Positions 45,701 to 56,428 of a stretch of 64,000 bases of DNA are shown here, piece by piece. Source of the DNA: Nipponacmea schrenckii (taxonomy: Eukaryota > Mollusca > Gastropoda > Lottiidae). The notes beneath the pieces are model-generated. The model was not told where the DNA came from. It did no database searches and was given only the letters and a program-made list of their open reading frames with translations. The stretch covers positions 31,610,599 to 31,674,598 of the forward strand of contig CM060202.1 in assembly GCA_030562195.1 (NCBI GenBank). The letters are read 5' to 3'. The translations under genes were made by a program, and so were the position numbers. Each line of letters starts with the position of its first letter. Positions within the stretch are counted from its first letter, which is position 1.

Positions 45701-48532
45701 ACTAGCTAGTAGATTGTTTTGTACAATGACAGTTTTCTGTAATCAGAATGGGACTAGTGAGATGTCAGACTGCAGTTTTGAGGAATATGATTTTAATGTT
45801 GGTGAAAATGATAGAATATAAAAATGATTAAATAGCGGAAGTAAAATTGACACTTGAAATAGAGAGGCTATCGTTCATTCCATTTTGCCTGACATTTAAT
45901 ACCGCTACTTTCAATCTACTATTAATTATACCATCGATTTCTACTTACTGATAAATTACAACATCATCTTAAAAAACTTGAGCTTCATTGGACCGTGCTG
46001 TCCTTGAATAGTGAACAATATATAATAGCTATAGAGATCTGTAGTAGGGAGTGAATGGGGTTAAAAAGGGTGTTGACAATGTGAGAGGCTATTGACGTGG
46101 GGGTGAGGGGCTAGTGTAGTTATTACACAATAATAATTGTTTTGAGAGAGGAGAAGGCTTAGCCCGTGGGGGTGATGCCATGAAGGAACGGGGATAGCTA
46201 TCTAGGTTATATCATCCTTTAATATTGTCTTAGTGCAGTAGGGTGAAAGATAGCACGGGGAGTGGGTTGTTTAAGGAAAACGCTGTCAAGGATACCGAGA
46301 ATAAACATCAATTAGTTCTCAGAATAATAATTTTACTTTTAGTTATTTTTCTGTTTTTACTTGACATTTAAACAACAACCAATCAACAGACTACAATAGT
46401 ATTGGAATTCAGGAAGCATAAAGGTTAAGTTATAACAATCTTCATCTTATATATCTTTACAATGTAAAACTATTACTAACTTCATCTTATACATCTTTAC
46501 AATGTCAAGCTATTACAAACTTCATCTTATACATCTTTACAATGTCAAGCTATTACAAACTTCATCTTATACATCTTTACAATGTCAAGCTATTACAAAC
46601 TTCATCTTATACATCTTTACAATGTCAAGCTATTACAAACTTCATCTTATACATCTTTACAATGTCAAGCTATTACAAACTTCATCTTATACATCTTTAC
46701 AATGTCAAGCTATTACAAACTTCATCTTATACATCTTTACAATGTCAAGCTATTACAAACTTCATCTTATACATCTTCACAATGTCAAGCTATTACAAAC
46801 TTCATCTTATACATCTTTACAATGTCAAGCTATTACAAACTTCATCTTATACATCTTTACAATGTCAAGCTATTACAAACTTCATCTTATACATCTTCAC
46901 AATGTCAAGCTATTACAAACTTCATCTTATACATCTTTACAATGTCAAGCTATTACAAACTTCATCTTATACATCTTTACAATGTCAAGCTATTACAAAC
47001 TTCATCTTATACATCTTTACAATGTCAAACTATTACAAACTTCATCTTATACATCTTCACAATGTCAAGCTATTACCAACTTCATCTTATACATCTTTAC
47101 AATGTCAAGCTATTACAAACTTCATCTTATACATCTTTACAATGTCAAGCTATTACAAACTTCATCTTATACATCTTCACAATGTCAACTATTACAAACT
47201 TCACCTTATACATCTTCACAATGTCAAGCTATTACCAACTTCATCTTATACATCTTTACAATGTCAAGCTATTACAAACTTTATGTATACATCTTTACAA
47301 TGTCAAGCTATTACAACTTCATCTTATAGTATCTTTAAATATCAAGGGTATTACAAACTTCATCTTATACATCTTCACAATGTCAAACTTTTACAAATTT
47401 TTCTTATACATCTTCACAATGTCATGAATAATATTTATAACCTTGGTGTCGAAGACTGATCAGCTGTATTCGTTAGGGTACAATCCAATGAAATTTGACA
47501 TCAATAATACAAGATAGGTGGTTATTGTACTTACTCTCCGTCATCTTCACCATAGCAAGGTATTGTTATTGTAATCAAGGTATAAGTATGGAGTTGGTAA
47601 TACGTTGACATCGTGAAGATGGAAGAATCCGAGTCATTTATCCACTTCATCACAAGTTCTTACGGTTAACAATTCTCTTCTTGAAATGTTGAGAATACTC
47701 AATAGATCACGGTTTATCAAGTTAAGTTTGAGTTTCATCATCTCGACTGCTGAAGAGGCAGAATTCATTAAAGCTATTATTAATAGTTTCCGTAAACCTG
47801 ACTCTTAATCAGCACTAATGGAAATTTTCAAGTTAAGCTAAATTTTATCCAGCAACTCTCCGCAGCTTCCTTTAAACCAAATCTTACTGAACGATAACAG
47901 AATTTTTTACGATCAACCGTTTGACTGAATTAAATTCGACATATCTCTATAACTAATATAAGATTGTCAATACGATGATGGTAGGGGTAGGGTTAACAGA
48001 GTAGTTGTCGACTAAACAGATTGATATACTATGATGGTAGGGGTAGGGTTAAGAGAGAAGTTGTCGACTAAACAGATTGATATACTATGATGGTAGGGGT
48101 AGGGTTAAGAGAGAAGTTGTCGACTAAACAGATTGATATACTATGATGGTAGGGGTAGGGTTAAGAGAGAAGTTGTCGACTAAAAAGATTGATATACTAT
48201 GATGGTAGGGGTAGGGTTAACAGGGTAGTTGTCGACTAAACAGATTGATATACTATGATGGTAGGGGTAGGGTTAAGAGAGTAGTTGTCGACTAAACAGA
48301 TTGATATACTATGTGACTTGTATATAAAATATCAAACTAAATGCAGCTCAACTAAATTTTTAATTAATCTTAGTTCACTCACTCAGATTTCTATCCCATA
48401 ATACTTCATCATTATTATCACAGTGTCCATATCTCATACAGTTAAAACAGTGTAGTCTTCTCTGGAAGCCGGCGTTAATCAAGCACCAACCATCTGCAGG
48501 GGCTAACATTTTTAAACGATATGGTCTAACAG
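39765..48532 (-). CDS. Single-pass membrane protein with IgGFc-binding-like N-terminal domain (partial gene model)
   Basis: Probably a cell-surface recognition or adhesion protein. Minus-strand exons: 48383-48532, 41929-40677 and 40448-39765 (stop at 39765-39767). Splice sites match in phase: the first exon ends CTGA|GTGAGT in phase 1 and the second starts TTCAG|AA with two bases. The first encodes a short Cys-rich piece (DGWCLINAGFQRRLHCFNC, then MRYGHCDNNDEVLWDRN). The second, about 417 residues, matches the IgGFc-binding domain family: VMVFMENS, IHLFIGTSQPT, PLTVIGLN, GDKPFAMFSGN, DHLAEQLIPV, YFNVTEST and FAAYVYG. The last exon (227 aa) has a Ser/Thr-rich stalk, a CRCGC cluster, a basic stretch KKTSARDYRNSS, a transmembrane helix VGVVFILILLGALIVLDI and a 16-residue cytoplasmic tail. 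No signal peptide exon was found, so the 5' end is missing. Its ligand is unknown. Confidence 0.8.
42020..42115. repeat. 14-bp repeat (tgttgtttatttga)
   Basis: About six imperfect copies in the intron just upstream of exon 41929-40677. Confidence 0.85.
42220..42330 (-). mobile_element. SINE fragment (same family as 25605-25885)
   Basis: It shares the ggatagcgactcacaa and ctaccagctg...ttgg blocks with the SINE in the TDO2 intron. It is diverged and truncated, and lies in an intron of the IgGFc-domain gene. Confidence 0.5.
42410..42720. repeat. 33-bp minisatellite, about 9 copies
   Basis: The unit is ttacttgtcaatttctaaaa followed by caaccatcacagt. The serine/threonine-rich frames across it are artefacts of the repeat. 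Confidence 0.95.
42755..42890 (+). mobile_element. SINE 3' fragment
   Basis: Blocks gactggaatggtcgcc, atccctgtcacggcggactt and ttatccttgtaaaata match the 3' half of the SINE at 25605-25885 in the opposite orientation. Confidence 0.55.
42891..44120. other. Intronic sequence with no recognised feature
   Basis: AT-rich, with a poly-C tract near 43767. Short open frames around 43690-43900 span the C tract and have no domain. It is inside the long intron between 41929 and 48383. Confidence 0.4.
44125..45605. repeat. 38-bp minisatellite, about 39 copies, very homogeneous
   Basis: The unit is cagtcaatacattagttcaa followed by tcaccttgtatacctcta. Almost the only variation is tacc versus taac. It lies in the long intron of the IgGFc-domain gene. 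Confidence 0.98.
45606..46440. other. Intronic sequence with no recognised feature
   Basis: No exon or element was seen. A short local duplication (gttttctgtrgtcagaatgg) occurs twice near 45650 and 45730. Confidence 0.4.
46441..47440. repeat. 40-bp minisatellite, about 25 copies, highly homogeneous
   Basis: The unit is tacaatgtcaagctattaca followed by aacttcatcttatacatctt. All three plus frames are open because the unit has no stop and 40 is not a multiple of three, so the 275-305 codon frames are artefacts. Confidence 0.98.
47955..48312. repeat. 56-bp tandem repeat, about 6 copies
   Basis: The unit is actatgatggtaggggtagg, gttaagagagaagttgtcga and ctaaacagattgatat. It lies just downstream (minus sense) of exon 48383-48532. 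Confidence 0.97.
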
Positions 48533-48539
48533 CTGACGA

Positions 48540-49351
48540 CAGTACAAGAATACACAGTAATAATCAATAACTAGGAACTAGGTACTTAATTTTAAATCAT
48601 TCTAGGTTCGGCATTTACGAGGTAAAGTACTTTTTCTTCCGTTGCCGTACTACAAGACACCATTATTCCATTTTAGTATTACAGACGAAAAATGGTGGTC
48701 AGTGGTAGGGCCAGGCCTGTAGTCAGCGTTCATACCTAGTGTGGGGGGGGGGGGGTTTCATCGATTACTGTGAGTTGCAGAACAAATGACGTTCCGTGAT
48801 TGAATACAGTCACAACAAACACCCCCCCCCCCTCTCTCTGTCTTTGGTTACGGGTAAGGGTAAAACTGGTAGGAAAACAAGGCAATAGTTCTGATTGCCG
48901 CAGGTTTGATACAGCAGAAGATTTTTTTTATATTAGGTTTTAGAATAATCAGATCCTTACAGTTTTAGTAGTTTGATATGAAATGAAATGAAGTTTAGAT
49001 TCATTAATGAAGACGGGCAACGCCAAGCAGTATGCAATGAGGGATTTTTTGCTATTTCTTTAACGTGCACAGCCTGTAACACACGGTGTCTCGGTTTCAG
49101 TTTTAGATTTAGTGGTAATATTCTATTATGTTATTGTCTAGGGTAGTAGCATTTGTTATTCATTAATGACCAGTTACAGAATATTGAAACAGTGTTTATT
49201 GTTTTGTAGTCTGATGTCTATTATATTTGTGAGAGTTTCGTCCCTTTGACAACTCTCTATATTAAAGGAAGAAAAATTGTATGATGAAAACAACGTGAGA
49301 AATACATAAAAAAATGTAAAAATCAACTTTTAGAACAAAAACCCGGGTAAA
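48540..49351. other. Interval between the IgGFc-domain gene and AGK
   Basis: It should contain the divergent 5' ends of both genes. Poly-G (48743) and poly-C (48822) tracts and a probable dispersed-repeat piece near 49005-49095 are visible. No signal-peptide exon was identified on the minus strand. Confidence 0.4.
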
Positions 49352-52300
49352 ATGATCGTAAAAACTTTAACGACTCTTAGGAATAATTGGAAGAAATCAG
49401 TTGCGGGTTTGGTTGCAGTTTATTATGGCGTGGGATGGTTGAGAAACCGTTATGCGTATGTATCCTGAATTCTACTTTCATTTTATTTTATAAATAATAT
49501 TAGCCAGCGGTACAATAGACCATCTTTCATTTACATTCATCTCAATTGAGCAGTAATAATAATAGAGATTATCCCAGAATCCATATTTATCGTTGTTTCA
49601 TTTGTATTTTTTTTAATAATAATGAATCTTTTTAGAAGTTACTAACGTTTTCGATATTCATTGGGAGACTCGACAGGACCACAGAATATTTTCACAATCT
49701 GTATAATGGATATATTTATCTTTTCCAGTGAAGATTGGTTGAGACGAGGGTACTGCCAGGAAGCCAAGGTTTGTCAAAAAATTGTTTAGTTGAAGTTTAA
49801 TTCTCTCTTCATTCGCAATATGTGTGTAAAAATTGATTAAATTGTCTTGGAATTAAAAAATGATATCTTTAAAGCTTTCAAAACATTTTAGTAATAAAAT
49901 TAATCTATCAGTCTAATTTAGAAAATAAAACTAATGAATTGAAAATATGCATCCAACAGACTGAACCATGTTGTGCTAATGAATACATTCAGTTTGTTAG
50001 AATGGTAATAACGGCTAGGACAATCAGCCCTGCCCACCACCTGTATCACTGACAGAAGATAACAAGATTTCTAACGATGATATTACATAACAAACTTATA
50101 ACAGATTGTATGATAGTATATATACCTTATTATAGAAATATGGAGATGTTCCACTGCCTCCTGGATTTCGACCCAGAAAAATCACAGTATTTCTCAATCC
50201 TGCTGCTCATGATGGGTATGTTTGATTCAAATCCAAGATATCAGGATCAGGATCAGATCTTAGAATAAAATATTCTTGTTGTTTGTTTTTTCTCTTCATC
50301 TGATTGATATATCAGTAAAATAACTATTAAACATCTCTTACAATCTCAATTCGTTCCAATTTTATACTCGACTCAAGTTGTCAAATCACTTAAAAATATT
50401 CAGTAAAACACGAAACAAGAGGGTCCGTTGGCCGAGTGGGAGACATGTATTGCTGGCGATTAGGTGCCTGACTCTGAGATCGCTGGTTCGAAACCCGTTC
50501 GGGTCTCAGCCAATTTCCAGCACTATAATCTGTGCTTTACCAAGAAAGTGTTATCCCAATAACTAAAATAATATTGCAACACAACTTTCTAAATGACATC
50601 GTATCATCTCACCAAACAAGATATTTGTATAACAACACAAACTGTAGTGGAATGAGTTTTACATCCAACTCTTCTGCAATGGACAGTTTTGCAAATTGAA
50701 AATATGTTAAATTTTATTATTCTTGTAAAAAATTGTGTTTATTTTCTATCTGTAGTGTTACATCCCATTTTCAAATAGACTTGATGTTAAATACTTACTC
50801 TAGTATTTACTTATTTTATTTTAGAAAAGCCAGAAAATTATTTGAGAAGAATGCTGCTCCTATTTTATACTTAGCTGGAATGGAAGTTAATGTTGTAAAG
50901 GTTTGTATGAGTTATTGCCCTTGATTCGAGGAAACACTTCTGTAAATGCTCTCCAGCTATAAACAATTTAAAAGTAATTAATATTATGTGTGTATTATTC
51001 TAGACTGAATATGAAGGACAAGTTAAACAGTTTTTAAATGTACTAGAGAATAAGGATACAGATGGTATAATAGTGGCTGGAGGTGATGGTACTTTACTAG
51101 AGGTAACCTTTTACACTTCTTTATAAAAACAACAAACATTATTTTTAATCCTGTCTCTAGAACAGTATGATGTAGGTCTGCATGGTTGAAACGGAAAATA
51201 CTGTATAGCATTTTTATTTGACATCCTGTATGTTTCGGAAGGGTTGTCATTGAAAATAACATTTTTATGTCACTGTCTGTATGTTTAAAAAGATTCTCAA
51301 CATTTTGATGTTGTAAAAATTGAAGGCGTGTGTGAACTATTGACCGTTACGCTAATGTTGCTATGAACTATTGACCGTCATGCTAATGTTGCTATGAACT
51401 ATTGACCGTTACGCCAATGTTGCTATGAACTATTGACCGTTACGCTAATGTTGCTATGAACTATTGACCGTTACGCTAATGTTGCTATGAACTATTGACC
51501 GTTACGCTAATGTTGCTATGAACTATTGACCGTTACGCTAATGTTGCTATGAACTATTGACCGTTACGCTAATGTTGCTATGAACTATTGACCGTTACGC
51601 TAATGTTGCTATGAACTATTGACCGTTACGCTAATGTTGCTATGAACTATTGACCGTTACGCTAATGTTGCTATGAACTATTGACCGTTACGCTAATGTT
51701 GCTATGAACTATTGACCGTTATGCTAATGTTGCTATGAACTATTGACCGTTACGCTAATGTTGCTATGAACTATTGACCATTATGCTAATGTTGCTATGA
51801 ACTATTGACCGTTACGCTAATGTTGCTATGAACTATTGACCGTTATGCTAATGTTGCTATGAACTATTGACCGTCATGCTAATGTTGCTATGAACTATTG
51901 ACCGTTATGCTAATGTTGCTATGAACTATTGACCGTTATGCTAATGTTGCTATGAACTATTGACCGTTATGCTAATGTTGCTATGAACTATTGACCGTTA
52001 TGCTAATGTTGCTATGAACTATTGACCGTTACGCCAATGTTGCTATGAACTATTGACCGTTATGCTAATGTTGCTATGAACTATTGACCGTTACGCTAAT
52101 GTTGCTATGAACTATTGACCGTTACGCCAATGTTGCTATGAACTATTGACCGTTATGCCAATGTTGCTATGAACTATTGACCATTATACTAATGTTGCTA
52201 TGAACTATTGACCGTTACGCTAATGTTGCTATGAACTATTGACCGTTACGCTAATGTTGCTATGAACTATTGACCGTTATGCTAATGTTGCTATGAACTA

Positions 52301-55300
52301 TTGACCGTTACGCTAATGTTGCTATGAACTATTGACCGTTACGCTAATGTTGCTATGAACTATTGACCGTTACGCCAATGTTGCTATGAACTATTGACCG
52401 TTACGCCAATGTTGCTATGAACTATTGACCGTTATGCTAATGTTGCTATGAACTATTGACCGTTACGCCAATGTTGCTATGAACTATTGACCGTTACGCC
52501 AATGTTGCTATGAACTATTGACCGTTATGCCAATGTTGCTATGAACTATTGACCGTTACGCCAATGTTGCTATGAACTATTGACCGTTATGCCAATGTTG
52601 CTATGAACTATTGACCGTTACGCCAATGTTGCTATGAACTATTGACCGTTATGCCAATGTTGCTATGAACTATTGACCGTTACGCCAATGTTGCTATGAA
52701 CTATTGACCGTTATGCCAATGTTGCTATGAACTATTGACCGTTACGCTAATGTTGCTATGAACTATTGACCGTTACGCTAATGTTGCTATGAACTATTGA
52801 CCGTTACGCTAATGTTGCTATGAACTATTGACCGTTATGCTAATGTTGCTATGAACTATTGACCGTTATGCTAATGTTGCTATGAACTATTGACCGTTAT
52901 GCTAATGTTGCTATGAACTATTGACTGTCATGCTAATGTTGCTATGAACTATTGACCGTTACGCCAATGTTGCTATGAACTATTGACCGTTATGCTAATG
53001 TTGCTATGAACTATTGACTGTTATGCCAATGTTGCTATGAACTATTGACCGTTATGCTAATGTTGCTATGAACTATTGACTGTTATGCCAATGTTGCTAT
53101 GAACTATTGACTGTTATGCCAATGTTGCTATGAACTATTGACCGTTAAGCTAATGTTGCTATGAACTATTGACCGTTATGCCAATGTTGCTATGAACTAT
53201 TGACCGTTATGCTAATGTTGCTATGAACTATTGACTGTCATGCTAATGTTGCTATGAACTATTGACCGTTATGCTAATGTTGCTATGAACTATTGACCGT
53301 TATGCTAATGTTGCTATGAACTATTGACCGTTACGCTAATGTTGCTATGAACTATTGACTGTCATGCTAATGTTGCTATGAACTATTGACCGTTATGCTA
53401 ATGTTGCTATGAACTATTGACCGTTACGCCAATGTTGCTATGAACTATTGACCGTTACGCCAATGTTGCTATGAACTATTGACCGTTACGCTAATGTTGC
53501 TATGAACTATTGACCGTTACGCCAATGTTGCTATGAACTATTGACCGTTACGCTAATGTTGCTATGAACTATTGACCGTTATGCTAATGTTGCTGTCTTG
53601 CCAAAATTTCCCTCTTGTACACAATGTTTTCTTTAAATCTTTCGAAGTCTTATGGAAAATCTAAAACGTGAGAAGTAATAATTCCCTGTATTTATTTTCA
53701 GGCTGTTACAGGTTTTATGAGAAAAGAAGATAAGGTAGAAATAAATATATAAATAATACTGATAATTATTTACAAATAGAAATTTAATGAATCTGGAATT
53801 TTTCCCTGTAGAAGAAAATAGACAATTAAGTTGTAGTGTTATATAATTATTGTTAATTTACTACAATCATGTATCTTGTCAAGTTTTAAATACTCAATCA
53901 GTCTTCATTAAACCATTAGGTACATACAGATAGGATGTAAAACTCCATTCATTAAAATATTTTATCTGATATTGTTATTATAGAAGTTTCGTAGCACGGT
54001 ACCTATTGGTATTATACCTTTAGGTTTAACTAATAAATTCGCTCAGATTGTTTACGGTACCAATATAGATAGTGTCAGGTTAGTTTGAATTATTTTATTT
54101 TGGTCTGGGGTAGAGTATAGCCACACTAATATTTAAGATTCAGCCCCCCAAAGGACTGGGTAGAGTATAACTACACTAATATTTAAGACTCAGCCCTTTA
54201 AGGTTTACCCTATCATTTTTTCTAGATTTATCTTTATCTATGTTTTTCTAGATTCATCTTTATTTTTTCTAGGTTTATTTCTGTTTTTTAAATCTATCTT
54301 TATCTATATTTTTCTAGATCTATCTTAATCTATATTATCTAGATTTATTTATATCTAGATTTATTTATATCTAGATTTTTCTAGATTTATCATGATCTAT
54401 ATTTTTTTATCTAGATTTATCTTTATCTAGATTTATCTATATTTTTCTAGATTTATCTTTATCTATATTATCTAGATTTATCTATATCTATATTTTTCTA
54501 GATTTATCTATATCTATATTTTTTTTATCTAGATTTATCTGTGAAGCAGCGTTGGCAGTTGTGAAAGGAGTCAGTAAAAAATATGATGTTATAAAAATAG
54601 ACGTAAGTTTTTTAAAGAATTGTATATTGTAAAGAAGTTTTTAAAATTTTATATCTATCTAGAACAGTGATAGCCTTGATTTGTACCATTTCACTTTATC
54701 AGGAAAACTCTGTTAGTCTTGTAATACTGTAGAGGTTCTTTTATTGGGTGGTGGTAAAACTAGGATGGTGGTAAAACTAGGGTGGTGGTAAAACTAGGGT
54801 GGTGGTAAAACTAGGGTGGTGGTAAAACTAGGGTGGTGGTAAAACTAGGGTGGTGGTAAAACTAGGGTGGTGGTAAAACTAGGGTGGTGGTAAAACTAGG
54901 GTGGTGGTAAAACTAGGGTGGTGGTAAAACTAGGGTGGTGGTAAAACTAGGGTGGTGGTAAAACTAGGGTGGTGGTAAAACTAGGTGGTGGTAAAACTAG
55001 GGTGGTGGTAAAACTAGGGTGGTGGTAAAACTAGGGTGGTGGTAAAACTAGGGTGGTGGTAAAACTAGGGTGGTGGTAAAACTAGGGTGGTGGTAAAACT
55101 AGGGTGGTGGTAAAACTAGGATGGTGGTAAAACTAGGATGGTGGTAAAACTAGGGTGGTGGTAAAACTAGGATGGTGGTAAAACTAGGATGGTGGTAAAA
55201 CTAGGGTGGTGGTAAAACTAGGGTGGTGGTAAAACTAGGGTGGTGGTAAAACTAGGGTGGTGGTAAAACTAGGGTGGTGGTAAAACTAGGGTGGTGGTAA

Positions 55301-56325
55301 AACTAGGGTGGTGGTAAAACTAGGGTGGTGGTAAAACTAGGATGGTGGTAAAACTAGGGTGGTGGTAAAACTAGGATGGTGGTAAAACTAGGTGGTGGTA
55401 AAACTAGGGTGGTGGTAAAACTAGGGTGGTGGTAAAACTAGGGTGGTGGTAAAACTAGGGTGGTGGTAAAACTAGGGTGGTGGTAAAACTAGCTATGCTC
55501 TGTGTGGGATGGAGACTGTAGTATAGATTTAAAAATAGTTTTGATGTATTATTTTGTTTTAGGGTGGTGGTAAAACTAGCTATGTTCTGTGTGGGATGGA
55601 GACTGTAGTATAGATTTAAAAATAGTTTTGATGTATTATTTTGTTTTAGGGTGGTGGTAAAACTAGCTATGCTCTGTGTGGGATGGAGACTGTATATAGA
55701 TTTAAAAATAGTTTTGATGTATTATTTTGTTTTAGGGTGGTGGTAAAACTAGCTATGCTCTGTGTGGGATGGAGACTGTAGTATAGATTTAAAAATAGTT
55801 TTGATGTATTATTTTGTTTTAGGGTGGTGGTAAAACTAGCTATGTCTGTGTGGGATGGAGACTGTATATAGATTTAAAAATAGTTTTGATGTATTATTTT
55901 GTTTTAGGGTGGTGGTAAAACTAGCTATGCTCTGTGTGGGATGGAGACTGTATATAGATTTAAAAATAGTTTTGATGTATTATTTTGTTTTAGGGTGGTG
56001 GTAAAACTAGCTATGCTCTGTGTGGGATGGAGACTGTATATAGATTTAAAAATAGTTTTGATGTATTATTTTGTTTTAGGGTGGTGGTAAAACTAGCTAT
56101 GCTCTGTGTGGGATGGAGACTGTATTATAGATTTAAAAATAGTTTTGATGTATTATTTTGTTTTAGGGTGGTGGTAAAACTAGCTATGCTCTGTGTGGGA
56201 TGGAGACTGGTTTATACAGAGATGCAGAGGAGAGGAAGAGCAGGTGAGTCCATGTTTTTGAAGATTTTCAGATACCTGATAAAATAAAAACTGTGTCAGT
56301 ATTAGATGTTTTGACGAGTTAATAG

Positions 56326-56357
<32 letters not shown>

Positions 56358-56379
56358 TAAATAATAATAATAAATAATT

Positions 56380-56428
<49 letters not shown>

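Noticed and set aside
46502..47459. Three overlapping plus-strand frames of 275-305 codons
   Set aside because: The 40-bp unit contains no stop and shifts frame each copy, so all frames encode the same cycling peptide. There is no splice or domain support.
50420..50505. Functional tRNA-Leu/Ser gene
   Set aside because: A and B boxes are good, but the T stem and acceptor stem do not pair and a SINE-like tail follows.
56200..56215. GGGKTS at the start of AGK exon 9 as a Walker A nucleotide-binding motif
   Set aside because: AGK belongs to the diacylglycerol-kinase fold, which binds ATP through GGDGT (present in exon 5). The human counterpart of this segment lacks GxxGKT, so the resemblance is chance.
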